Below are positions 43,721 through 51,695 of a stretch of 64,000 nucleotides of DNA, one piece after another (position 1 is the stretch's first letter; every line of letters begins with the position of its first letter). The notes beneath the pieces are model-generated. The model was not told the DNA's origin, did not search any database, and saw only the letters and a program-made list of their open reading frames with translations. This DNA comes from Algoriphagus sp. A40 (lineage in GTDB: Bacteria > Bacteroidota > Bacteroidia > Cytophagales > Cyclobacteriaceae): the NCBI RefSeq assembly GCF_002002735.1, contig NZ_MUNY01000044.1, forward strand, positions 124,001 through 188,000, written 5' to 3'. The translations under genes were made by a program, and so were the position numbers.

Positions 43721-44560
43721 CTAATTTCCTATTCGAATCGTAAACTGATTTCCCTCGCCGGGCTTGCCTTGATATTTGTTCATCATTTGCTTCATGCCTT
43801 CTTCCTGCTCTACCCGAAATTCTTCGCGGCTGACGATTTTTCCACGCTTGGGATGCTCGATTGTCACCGGATCAGAGGATGGATTCAGTTCGATTTTTTC
43901 ACAAATGAGCGTTCTGCCCTGATTATGGACTTCCAGGATCAAACCTGGTAAGCCGAAGTAATTTTCAGGACCATGGGAAACGGGGATTTCTGGGGTAAAC
44001 CAAGCCTCTACCTTGATAGTGTCTTTGAAAGCTTCCATCTCAGTCATGCCGGTGGAAAACCGCTGGGAATCGATAATTCTTGAATAAGTTGCTTTTTGAG
44101 CGTTGTAGTTGCCGATTTTCTTGGTCTCTCCTGTGAGTTCCCATTCGGCAGTTTCCAGTGTGTCTTTGATCAAAAACTCCTTGCCCATCATCTCCTGCTC
44201 CTGCTCGTAGGCTTGGTCTGCGATGTTTTTGTATAGCACCCGGTCAGCACTCCCTGTATTGATCACCATCGTCATGCCTCCGGAACTGGCAGTAGCTGGT
44301 CCGGCTCCAAGGCTTTCGGCTTGCTTCCAATTGGACTCTGTTTGGGTAAAAGATAGAATGTAATCTTTCTCCATCTGCTTTTTGAGCTGGGCTTGGATTT
44401 CGGCCATTTGCTCGGGGCTGGTTTTGCTGCTGTCCATCTGGAACTGTATTTTGCTGGAGGATTTGTAATAAGCTCGTCCGGTCAATCCCTGAGCAATGGC
44501 CTGGGGAATCGTCACACTTCCAAAAAAGAGCGCTGCGAGTAATAGAAATTTTGCTTTCAT
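43721..44560 (-). CDS. GLPGLI-family protein (second copy)
   Basis: This 279-residue secreted protein has a signal peptide (to AIAQ) and the family-naming motif in NYFGLPGLILEVHNQGRT near residue 200. It is a paralogue of the neighbouring gene: both share SFTQTESNWKQ, QEQEMMGKEFLI or QEQEFMGKEFLI, TKKIG and CEKIELNP. GLPGLI proteins are Bacteroidota-specific and of unknown function, often encoded beside TonB-linked barrels. A 27-bp box identical to that before the first copy lies 129 bases upstream of this start. Confidence 0.93.
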   Translation of the reverse strand: MKAKFLLLAALFFGSVTIPQAIAQGLTGRAYYKSSSKIQFQMDSSKTSPEQMAEIQAQLKKQMEKDYILSFTQTESNWKQAESLGAGPATASSGGMTMVINTGSADRVLYKNIADQAYEQEQEMMGKEFLIKDTLETAEWELTGETKKIGNYNAQKATYSRIIDSQRFSTGMTEMEAFKDTIKVEAWFTPEIPVSHGPENYFGLPGLILEVHNQGRTLICEKIELNPSSDPVTIEHPKRGKIVSREEFRVEQEEGMKQMMNKYQGKPGEGNQFTIRIGN

Positions 44561-44618
44561 GGCTGGGTAAAATTATTTGTCTTAATAAGTTGAATTTACT
44601 GTTTGGATTAAATTCGAT

Positions 44619-44647
44619 GGTCTGTTGACCGTGGACTGTTGACAGTT
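44619..44647 (-). repeat. Heptad-phased intergenic repeat (locus B)
   Basis: On the minus strand the units GTCAACA, GTCCACG and GTCAACA follow one another, flanked by partial units. It lies between the operator box and the start of the second GLPGLI gene. Confidence 0.6.
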
Positions 44648-44688
44648 CCAATCCTGCCACAAACCAATAAAAAGCAATCAAACCTATA

Positions 44689-44715
44689 CGTTAAGCACTG
44701 TTAACGTGTGTTAAC
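44689..44715. promoter_or_regulatory. Operator box 1 (upstream of second GLPGLI gene)
   Basis: The 27-base box starts CG and then runs TTAAGCACTG, TTAACGTGTG, TTAAC without gaps, so three TTAA blocks recur every 10 bases. It is identical to the box at 45683-45709. Direct repeats at about one helical turn are the usual sites of OmpR/PhoB-family regulators such as the one encoded at 47309. Confidence 0.75.
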
Positions 44716-44788
44716 GTTGAAATTTAAGCTGGCAAAACCTTAATTGGAGGCTTTCAGATTTTGACTTTCTTGATACTAACTTTTCAAG

Positions 44789-45613
44789 TCATCCTCCAAT
44801 CCGGACTTTACTTCCCTCACCCGGCTTGCCTTGATATCGGCTTTGCATCTGCTGGATGCTTTCTTCCTGGATCAACTGAAACTCTCCCTGGCTGACCACT
44901 TTTCCTTCCTTGGGTTTTTCGATTTCCACGGGATCGGCCGCAGGATTGAGTTCGATTTTTTCACAATAGTAGGTTCTACCGCCATTATGAACCTCCAAGA
45001 TCAAACCCGGCAGTCCGAAATAATTTTCCGGACCATGAGCCACGGGGATTTCGGTAGTAAACCAGACTGTGACCCGGATCGTGTCTTTGACATTTTCCAT
45101 TTCAGTCATTTCGGCCGAAAAGTGCATAGCATCCACCAGCTCCGTATAGCTTGCCTTTCGCGCTGTGTATTCTCCGATCTTTTTCGTCTCGGGGCTCAAC
45201 TCCCATTTGCGTGGAACCAAGGCATCCTGGATCAAAAACTCCTTACCCATAAACTCTTGCTCCTGCACATAGCTTTGATCTACGAGGTTTTTATAAAGAA
45301 TTTCGTCCCCACTTCCGGAGAGATTTACGGTCATTCCATCGGAGGCTGAGGGACTGGAGCCATTTTCCAGCGTTTCCATTTGCTTCCAGTTGGATTCAGT
45401 TTGGGTAAAAGAAAGGATAAAATCCCGCTGCCAGGGTTTCTTCATAATTTCATGAGCTTCGGCAATTTCTTCCGGACTCATATCGGCGCTGTCTATTCTA
45501 ATCATAATTTGATTGGAGGCTTTATAATAAGCCCGGCCAGAAAGCTGCTGGGATTTTGCCTCATCAACTAGGAAGACGAATAAGGAAAGAAGAATCAAAA
45601 GTTTGGTTTTCAT
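44789..45613 (-). CDS. GLPGLI-family protein (first copy)
   Basis: This 274-residue secreted protein has a signal peptide (to AKSQ) and the motif NYFGLPGLILEVHNGGRT near residue 204. It is clearly homologous along its length to the copy at 43721, so the pair arose by tandem duplication. It is transcribed divergently from the histidine kinase/regulator operon; the shared 136-base gap contains the second operator box (70 bases before this start). The natural reading is that the two-component system controls both GLPGLI genes and perhaps the barrel. Confidence 0.93.
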   Translation of the reverse strand: MKTKLLILLSLFVFLVDEAKSQQLSGRAYYKASNQIMIRIDSADMSPEEIAEAHEIMKKPWQRDFILSFTQTESNWKQMETLENGSSPSASDGMTVNLSGSGDEILYKNLVDQSYVQEQEFMGKEFLIQDALVPRKWELSPETKKIGEYTARKASYTELVDAMHFSAEMTEMENVKDTIRVTVWFTTEIPVAHGPENYFGLPGLILEVHNGGRTYYCEKIELNPAADPVEIEKPKEGKVVSQGEFQLIQEESIQQMQSRYQGKPGEGSKVRIGG

Positions 45614-45682
45614 GGCTTAAATGGATTTTGGATTGGGATAAAATTGTCGGCTACAAACCAATCCAAAGGAAAACTTCAAAAG

Positions 45683-45709
45683 CGTTAAGCACTGTTAACG
45701 TGTGTTAAC
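45683..45709. promoter_or_regulatory. Operator box 2 (GLPGLI / histidine kinase divergent gap)
   Basis: Same 27 bases and orientation as box 1. It lies 70 bases from the GLPGLI start and 41 bases from the kinase start, so it can serve both the divergent gene and autoregulation of the kinase operon. Confidence 0.75.
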
Positions 45710-45749
45710 CTCAGTTTTTCGCTTTCACATAAGCCCCTAATTTAGCGTT

Positions 45750-47312
45750 GTGAAAAAGCTGCAATTCAAGCGAATAGGATTTTTGATCGGATTTACCCTG
45801 CTGGTGAGCATCGGGGTTCAGGCTTGGCGCACCTATTCCCAATTGCAAATCATCAGACGTCAGCTCGTTGTCGACATTCAGCAGTCTCTGGACAATGCCC
45901 TGGAAAGCTACTTTGCCGAACTGGCCCAAACCAATGTGATTGGGTTGACCAATCGGCCCGGCTCTCCCGCTCTCCCAAATATCGGCGGATTGGACTCGGG
46001 CCATATCACGCATATCACCATAAACAGTCAAGACACTGTAGGCATATCTGCGAATGGACTGAGCCAGAATACCCTTCGGCTGAAAAGGACCCTAAATCCT
46101 GAAAATATCGAAGGAATTGACTCCATTTTTTGGCAAAGTGCACCATCCGACTCCACTGTTAAAATGATTTTTTTGGATTCTTCCCAAAGAATTAATGGGC
46201 ACAAAAGCCAAGATTTAAACGTTTTTTACAGGAGAAACGAAAACGACAGCATCAATCAGCTCCGTTACTTCACCAACAAGGTCATCATCTCCATCACCCG
46301 GGATTCTCTCGATTTTGACAAAATAAAGACCTTCCTCGAAGCGGAACTGGATCGGAGAAGAATCGAAATCGACTACGAACTTTTCCAATCCAACAGAAGA
46401 ATTCCCAGAACTGGAGAAAAAGCCGAGCCTCCAAAACCCAAAGAGAAAAAATCTGACTTGAGCTACATTACCGTTTCCCGCTCTACCTTTTTGCCACCGG
46501 GACAGTCGTTGGAGATACATTTTGAAATTATTTCGAAGACCCTGGTAAGACGTGGAATCTTTGAGATTTTGACTTCTCTGACCTTTTTGGCCATCATTGC
46601 CTATGCCTTCTATTACCTCTATCAGACGATCAAAAACCAAAAGGAAATCGCCGAAATCAAGCAGGACCTGATCGCCAATATCACCCACGAATTCAAAACT
46701 CCGATTGCAACCACGCTATCAGCGATCGAGGGAATTCAGCTTTTCAATCCGGAAAATGACCCGGCAAAGACCAGTCGCTACTTGGGCATCTCCAAAGCCC
46801 AAATGCTCAAATTAAATCAGATGGTGGAAAAACTGCTGGAAACTGCTACCCTGGACTCCGACCAATTGCCGCTTCATCCCGAACCAATCGAACCTGAAAT
46901 TTTGCTACGCTCCCTCGTGCAGAAATTCCAGACGATGGCTCCCGAAAAATCCATTGACCTCACGCTGCCTTCCCATTGCAAACCGATCTTGGCAGATCCC
47001 TTTCACTTCGAAAATGTCATCTCCAACCTCCTGGACAACGCCATCAAATACGGTGGAGACCAGATCCGGATTTGCCTGGACCAAAACGGCAACAGCCGCA
47101 TCCGAATTTGGGACAATGGCGGAAAAATAGAATCTGCGCAAAAGGAGCGGGTTTTTGAGCAGTTTTACAGGATTCCGCAGGGAGATTTGCATGATGTCAA
47201 AGGCTTTGGAATCGGGCTTTATTACGTGAAAAAAATCCTCGAAAAACACGGGGGGAAAATCGAATTGGACACTGCGCCGAAGCACACGGCCTTCACTACC
47301 ATCTGGCCATGA
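45750..47312 (+). CDS. Sensor histidine kinase
   Basis: This 520-residue membrane kinase starts with GTG at 45750. It has TM1 (about 8-26), a periplasmic sensor of about 230 residues with no family I recognise, and TM2 (about 270-292). The HisKA domain has phospho-acceptor His313 in NITHEFKTPIATT, and the HATPase domain has NVISNLLDNAIKYGG, IWDNGG and KGFGIGLYYVKKIL. Its stop overlaps the regulator start by 4 bases (ATGA), so the pair is coupled. The divergent GLPGLI gene and shared operator box point to envelope sensing. Confidence 0.93.
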   Translation: MKKLQFKRIGFLIGFTLLVSIGVQAWRTYSQLQIIRRQLVVDIQQSLDNALESYFAELAQTNVIGLTNRPGSPALPNIGGLDSGHITHITINSQDTVGISANGLSQNTLRLKRTLNPENIEGIDSIFWQSAPSDSTVKMIFLDSSQRINGHKSQDLNVFYRRNENDSINQLRYFTNKVIISITRDSLDFDKIKTFLEAELDRRRIEIDYELFQSNRRIPRTGEKAEPPKPKEKKSDLSYITVSRSTFLPPGQSLEIHFEIISKTLVRRGIFEILTSLTFLAIIAYAFYYLYQTIKNQKEIAEIKQDLIANITHEFKTPIATTLSAIEGIQLFNPENDPAKTSRYLGISKAQMLKLNQMVEKLLETATLDSDQLPLHPEPIEPEILLRSLVQKFQTMAPEKSIDLTLPSHCKPILADPFHFENVISNLLDNAIKYGGDQIRICLDQNGNSRIRIWDNGGKIESAQKERVFEQFYRIPQGDLHDVKGFGIGLYYVKKILEKHGGKIELDTAPKHTAFTTIWP

Positions 47313-47989
47313 GCAAAATCAACGTATTATTGGCCGAAGACGAGCTGGCCCTGGGGATGATCATCCAGGAAAGTCTCGAAAGCCGGGATTTCAAGGTCAG
47401 GCTTTGCGGTGATGGGCAAAAAGCATGGGAAAGCTACCAACAGCAGAAGCCGGATGTGCTGGTCCTGGACGTAATGATGCCCAAAAAGGACGGCTTCACC
47501 TTGGCTGCGGAAATCCGCAAGACCGATCCCTACACACCGATCATCTTCCTCACTTCCAAAAGCCAAACCGAAGATGTGGTCAAAGGCTTTGGGCTCGGAG
47601 CCAACGACTACGTGCGCAAGCCATTCAGCATGGAGGAACTTATTGTACGCATCAAATCCCATCTGGACAAGATTCGAATCCGGCAAAGCCAAAGTGATTG
47701 GATCGTCTTGGGGAAATACGAATTTCACCCCACCAGACAATTGCTGAAACTCGGAGAAAATGAGCATCCTCTTACTTCCCGTGAATCCCAGTTGCTTCAG
47801 ATTTTGCTGGAAAATGCGAATGACATCACCGACCGAACTAAGATTCTGACCCAAATCTGGGGTTCGGACGACTTTTTTAACGCACGTAGCATGGATGTCT
47901 TCATCACCAAGCTCCGCAAAAAACTGCAGGACGATCCGGCGATTCAGATCCTGAACGTGCGGGGATATGGGTTTAAATTGGTGTGTTGA
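47309..47989 (+). CDS. OmpR/PhoB-family response regulator
   Basis: This 226-residue protein has a receiver domain (about 5-118; acidic pocket ED at 11-12, phospho-acceptor Asp54 in VLVLDVMMPKKDG, and conserved Lys in VRKPFSM) and a winged-helix DNA-binding domain (about 130-226; LTSRESQLLQILLENAND, then ARSMDVFITKLRKKL and VRGYGFKL). It is the cognate partner of the upstream kinase. Regulators of this class bind tandem direct repeats, matching the geometry of the boxes at 44689 and 45683. Confidence 0.95.
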   Translation: MSKINVLLAEDELALGMIIQESLESRDFKVRLCGDGQKAWESYQQQKPDVLVLDVMMPKKDGFTLAAEIRKTDPYTPIIFLTSKSQTEDVVKGFGLGANDYVRKPFSMEELIVRIKSHLDKIRIRQSQSDWIVLGKYEFHPTRQLLKLGENEHPLTSRESQLLQILLENANDITDRTKILTQIWGSDDFFNARSMDVFITKLRKKLQDDPAIQILNVRGYGFKLVC

Positions 47990-47996
47990 GTTTTTA

Positions 47997-48029
47997 AACT
48001 TTTCCAAAGTTCGAAACTTTGGAAAAGTT
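47997..48029. terminator. Long perfect hairpin after the response regulator
   Basis: The arms AACTTTTCCAAAGTT and AACTTTGGAAAAGTT are fully complementary with a tiny loop. There is no clear T-tail (followed by ATAGTATCCC), so it may be a non-canonical terminator or a processing and stability element between convergent genes. Confidence 0.5.
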
Positions 48030-48101
48030 ATAGTATCCCTGCCAGTGAAAATTCAAACCAGCATCTCTATTTCAGGACAGTGCTGTCCTTGGCTTTCTGA
48101 T

Positions 48102-49016
48102 TCAAACCAACCCTTCCACAACCTTCTCAATATGAGAATGATCTGTCCCGCAGCATCCTCCAATCACTCGTAATTCAGGAAGCAAGCGATCCAGCTCGAC
48201 ATAGCAATTAGCCAACAGTACTTTATCCCCTTCATCCAGAGTTTCGGATTCATCTAGTTCCGCGTGGCTTTTCAGAGATGCGTTGGCGCGGACTCCTTTA
48301 ATTCTTCCGATCCAATTTTCGCTGCTTTCAAATACAGAAGAAAAATGCTTGGGATGGGCGCAATTGACCATGAAATAGGCTGGATAACTCTCTGTCAACC
48401 GATCATTTTCCTGAATGGCCTCCGCTAGGGATAGACCGCTTGGAAGCTTCCCGTCAGTCTCCACGGTGAATGAAATCACCACCGGAATGCCTTGCTCCTT
48501 TGCAGCAAGAGTAATTCCTACTGCTTCTTCCAGATAGTTCATAGTGATAGCCGAAACCAAATCAGCACCGGCTTCCTTGAACGCCTGTATTTGGGTAACG
48601 TGATATCCCTTCGCTTCATCGACGCTCATCTGAACACCGGGCTGATAGCCATCTCCTCTTGGTCCTAGGCAACCTGAAATCAGATCGTTTTCCCCATCCA
48701 ACATCTCCTTAAAGAAACTTACAGCGAATTTATTGACCTCAAAAAGCTCTTCAGTTGAATACCCCAATTTCTTCCCCCAATCCGGATTAGACCTCCAAGT
48801 GGGAGTTTCAAGCAAAAATGGAAGATTCCGGTCCCTGGCAATTTTAATATATTCCTGGTAATACGATTTCAGCGCTTCCCGTCCTTCTGGGTTATTTAAC
48901 AACTCAAAGGCAGCAAAAGATCGAAGCTCAATTCCTTTGTGAAAAATAAGGGTGGTTTCCAGCCCTCCATCGGTAATAATCCTGGAATCTGAATTCAATA
49001 GTCTGTTCAATTTCAT
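48102..49016 (-). CDS. mmuM: Homocysteine S-methyltransferase
   Basis: This 304-residue zinc enzyme moves a methyl group to homocysteine, giving methionine. It opens with IITDGGLETTLIF and has the zinc cysteines in MVNCAHPKHF and GGCCGTDHSHI (C288, C289). The short, cobalamin-free form resembles MmuM, which uses S-methylmethionine or SAM; other methyl donors (betaine type) cannot be excluded. No SAM-responsive riboswitch was recognised upstream. It is preceded on the same strand by a micro-ORF and the DinB gene. Confidence 0.88.
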   Translation of the reverse strand: MKLNRLLNSDSRIITDGGLETTLIFHKGIELRSFAAFELLNNPEGREALKSYYQEYIKIARDRNLPFLLETPTWRSNPDWGKKLGYSTEELFEVNKFAVSFFKEMLDGENDLISGCLGPRGDGYQPGVQMSVDEAKGYHVTQIQAFKEAGADLVSAITMNYLEEAVGITLAAKEQGIPVVISFTVETDGKLPSGLSLAEAIQENDRLTESYPAYFMVNCAHPKHFSSVFESSENWIGRIKGVRANASLKSHAELDESETLDEGDKVLLANCYVELDRLLPELRVIGGCCGTDHSHIEKVVEGLV

Positions 49017-49131
49017 TGGCAGAAAGGATTTTAAAAATCAATTGAGTTGTCAACGAACTGAATTACTTCATTTTAGGAAGATAACCCAAATTGATCCTAA
49101 GAATTTTCAAATTCCAACCTCTTCCGGATCA

Positions 49132-49224
49132 TTAAAACTTTGACTCCTCAACTTTGATAGTTTGAGCCTGCGCTCCATAGATCATGGAGAACAGGCCCAA
49201 AAAGGTCAGTTTCAACTTATTCAT
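49132..49224 (-). CDS. Signal-peptide-only micro-ORF (30 residues)
   Basis: An ATG at 49224 opens a 30-residue frame, MNKLKLTFLGLFSMIYGAQA then QTIKVEESKF and a stop at 49132. The first 20 residues form a convincing Spase I signal peptide ending AQA, leaving a predicted 10-residue mature peptide. It starts 24 bases after the DinB stop on the same strand. It could encode a secreted peptide, or be the remains of a gene truncated just after its signal sequence. No continuing frame of a known family was recognised downstream. Confidence 0.4.
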   Translation of the reverse strand: MNKLKLTFLGLFSMIYGAQAQTIKVEESKF

Positions 49225-49247
49225 AGGTTGAATGAAGCAATCTCAAA

Positions 49248-49772
49248 TTAAAACAACTTTTCCTGCGGAGGAGTCGCTCCAGCCAAACGGATATAAACAG
49301 TGGCCTGACCTCTGTGGTGGGTCTGGTGCTCAAAGCATTTTTCAAGCGCCTGTCCCTTGGTCATTTCAAATCGCCCAAATAAGGTGGTTTTTTCGGCGAG
49401 TTTTTCAGGCGTCATGGTTTTAAGACTATTGATCACAAAGTCATAGCCTGCCATTACCAGTTTGGTCACATTCTCTTTGGACTGGTCGGCGGATTTTTCT
49501 GATTCACCCATCCCAACGGGACTGGCCACTCCGGTTGCTGCAGTTGTAAAGCCATAGTTTCCATCTGTCAGGTGGAGCATTTGCTGAGCAAAAGACCGCA
49601 TCTCTGGAGTGGGCTTTAGACTGTACTTGTCCGCCGGCATTGCATCCAGGTATTCTTTGGTGTAGACTTTAGCACGCTCCCAGTCTTTTACCATTTCCAC
49701 AATCGAGGTTTGGGCCTGGGTAAGGCCGATAAATGCAAATAGCATGGTCAGGGTTGCAAATAGATTTTTCAT
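49248..49772 (-). CDS. Secreted DinB-family protein
   Basis: This 174-residue protein has a signal peptide (to LTQAQ) and a DinB-like four-helix bundle. Potential metal-binding histidines are in QMLHLTDGNYGF and EHQTHHRGQATVYIRLAG, the latter the strongest family signature. DinB/YfiT-like proteins include thiol-dependent transferases, but activity for this exported group is unknown. The small gap to the micro-ORF downstream suggests a shared transcript. Confidence 0.87.
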   Translation of the reverse strand: MKNLFATLTMLFAFIGLTQAQTSIVEMVKDWERAKVYTKEYLDAMPADKYSLKPTPEMRSFAQQMLHLTDGNYGFTTAATGVASPVGMGESEKSADQSKENVTKLVMAGYDFVINSLKTMTPEKLAEKTTLFGRFEMTKGQALEKCFEHQTHHRGQATVYIRLAGATPPQEKLF

Positions 49773-49831
49773 AAGTAATTGGTTTTTAAATTGATTAGTA
49801 AGGTAAGTTAGGATGTTTTAGCCTATTTATT

Positions 49832-50905
49832 TTAGTAAAAAAGACCTGCTCCCAACTCGCTGCCCAAAGTTCCCGGTGCGATATGCATGTAATGTTTACT
49901 GGTCGGATCAGTGACGATCTTCAGACTTCCTTCTTTTTGGATGATGACATTTTCGGCGAATTTCAGTTTGGCGGGATCCGCTGGTTCACCGAGGCCTGCA
50001 GGTCCTCCTCCTTTGTTTACCAATTGATTATATCCTACCACCAGGGAATTTTCCAGATTGAAACTGCTTTTTTCATCCTTATTCAAAATCCAAAAAGCTT
50101 CAGCATCGGCCACCACATTGTTGTAGAATTTGAAATCCTCAGCCAGAGACCAAGTCCAAACTGCAGCTCCATAGATATTGACAATAAGGTTATGATGCAT
50201 TGCGGAGTTTTCGGATGGTCGATCAGAAAACCAAAAGACCACGGCATCCTTCACTCCATAGAATACACAATGATCCACCACCACTCCTTGTCCACTGGCT
50301 AGCACTGGAAGGTGATTGGGAGCAGCATGAATATCTCCCAAAAACAAGCACTGCGTCACCCGAAGGTCATCCAAATCTCTTCCCTCCCGAATGATTGGAT
50401 AATTTCGAATCACCAATCCTTCTTTAGGCCGCTCATGAACGGGAGATCCCAAAACCCTCAAGCCTTGAATCGTCACATGGCTGGTTTCAATTTGAATTCC
50501 ATTGGATGCACCACCCAATCGGTCATCCGGGATGTTTTTAAAAGGCATGGTGGAAATCAGAACGGGCATTTTTCCCTGATCCCAATTCGGATCATCCGGA
50601 AGGATCTCTGCCCGGATCGTCAGTCTGTTCTCGCGAGTAAACTTCCATTTGGTTGGCTCAAACCGTACAGTTGTATCCAAGGCATACATTCCTTCGGAAA
50701 GGAAGACGGTGACAGCACCTTCGCCTTCAGAAGTATTGATCCGTCGGGCAGCTTCAAAAAGTGAACGGAGAGGTTGGTCTTGTTGTCCGGAATTGCTGTC
50801 TTTTCCGAGTTCAGGATTTACGTAAAGCAAACCATTTTCAAGTTGCGCAAAACCTTGGAAGGCGATGAGTTGCAAAAGCAAAAGGGTCGTGAATAGCCGT
50901 TTCAT
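49832..50905 (-). CDS. Secreted right-handed parallel beta-helix protein
   Basis: This 357-residue protein has a signal peptide (to GFAQ). It opens with LYVNPELGKDSNSGQQDQPLRSLFEAAR, a 'DUF1565-like' start typical of pectate-lyase-fold proteins. Further rungs are visible as SHVTIQGLRVLGS, DDLRVTQCLFLGD, VVVDHCVFYGVKD and AMHHNLIVNIYG. It may bind or cleave polysaccharide; no catalytic residues could be assigned. It is a single gene, 59 bases upstream of the DinB gene on the same strand. Confidence 0.75.
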   Translation of the reverse strand: MKRLFTTLLLLQLIAFQGFAQLENGLLYVNPELGKDSNSGQQDQPLRSLFEAARRINTSEGEGAVTVFLSEGMYALDTTVRFEPTKWKFTRENRLTIRAEILPDDPNWDQGKMPVLISTMPFKNIPDDRLGGASNGIQIETSHVTIQGLRVLGSPVHERPKEGLVIRNYPIIREGRDLDDLRVTQCLFLGDIHAAPNHLPVLASGQGVVVDHCVFYGVKDAVVFWFSDRPSENSAMHHNLIVNIYGAAVWTWSLAEDFKFYNNVVADAEAFWILNKDEKSSFNLENSLVVGYNQLVNKGGGPAGLGEPADPAKLKFAENVIIQKEGSLKIVTDPTSKHYMHIAPGTLGSELGAGLFY

Positions 50906-50981
50906 TGGTTGTCTGTTTTGATTGAGACAAAGATCCTGCGATACGATGGCCTGTACCCTTAATCTACCTTAAGAAATTCGG

Positions 50982-51563
50982 CTATTTGGAAATAAGATCC
51001 CTACGGACCTTGCTCAAAAACTCAGGCGTGATCCCGAGATAAGAAGCGATCTGGGTATTGGGAAGCCGGTTGGACAAATGGGGATATTGCTCCAAAAAGC
51101 CCAAATACCGTTGTTCGGCTGTGGAACTGAAGTTTTGGAGGACCCGATTCTGGAGTTCTATGTATTTGAGTTCGATCAAAACTTTGAAGATCCGGTCCAG
51201 CTTGGGAATGTGGGTGTATAAAAAGTATAAGTCCTGTTGTTTTACTTGAAGCACTGACCCGGCTTCAAGCGCCTCAATATTCAACAGACTTGGTTTTTGA
51301 GTGTGAAAGCTTCCGATGTCCGCAATCCAGTCGTTTTCTGCCGCAAATTGGATGTTGTGTTCAAAGCCCTTGTCATCTACTCCAAACATCCGAAAACAGC
51401 CCTCCACGATAAAAGTATAGTGTTTGCAAACTTCGCCAGCCGCCAGGATTTTCTCCTTTCTCTTGACTTTGAGAGTCAAAAACCGACCCTCAAAAAGTAC
51501 TTTTTCACTCTCTTTAAGGGGAATGAAACTTTCGAGATGTCGGATTAGTGCTGGATTGGACAT
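50982..51563 (-). CDS. Crp/Fnr-family transcriptional regulator
   Basis: This 193-residue protein has an N-terminal cyclic-nucleotide-binding-like beta-barrel (about 15-125; GEVCKHYTFIVEGCFRMFG, AENDWIADIGSF) and a short C-terminal helix-turn-helix (LPNTQIASYLGITPEFLSKVRRDL). There is no Fnr-type iron-sulfur cysteine set. In Bacteroidota such single regulators often control a neighbouring gene; here the divergent neighbour is the AAA ATPase. Confidence 0.9.
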   Translation of the reverse strand: MSNPALIRHLESFIPLKESEKVLFEGRFLTLKVKRKEKILAAGEVCKHYTFIVEGCFRMFGVDDKGFEHNIQFAAENDWIADIGSFHTQKPSLLNIEALEAGSVLQVKQQDLYFLYTHIPKLDRIFKVLIELKYIELQNRVLQNFSSTAEQRYLGFLEQYPHLSNRLPNTQIASYLGITPEFLSKVRRDLISK

Positions 51564-51683
51564 TGAGAGAAATAACGGGAAAGTTTTCCAAAATCCGAAA
51601 ATGCTGAGGCCCTAATCATGATCACATGAAAGATTCATTTTATTGTACTTTTTTTTACTGTATTTTTTGTTACATTAATTTTT

Positions 51684-51691
51684 TACATTTG
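51684..51691 (+). promoter_or_regulatory. -7 element directly before the ATPase start
   Basis: TACATTTG is a perfect TAnnTTTG only 4 bases before the ATG at 51696, so transcription would begin at or next to the start codon. A TTTG at 51666-51669 is closer than usual (14 bases), which weakens the call. TTTTTTAC occurs twice here (around 51651 and 51679). Confidence 0.45.
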
Positions 51692-51695
51692 CCAA

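Noticed and set aside
47327..48007. 226-codon open frame on the minus strand over the response regulator
   Set aside because: It mirrors the regulator gene, whose receiver and winged-helix motifs are unambiguous.
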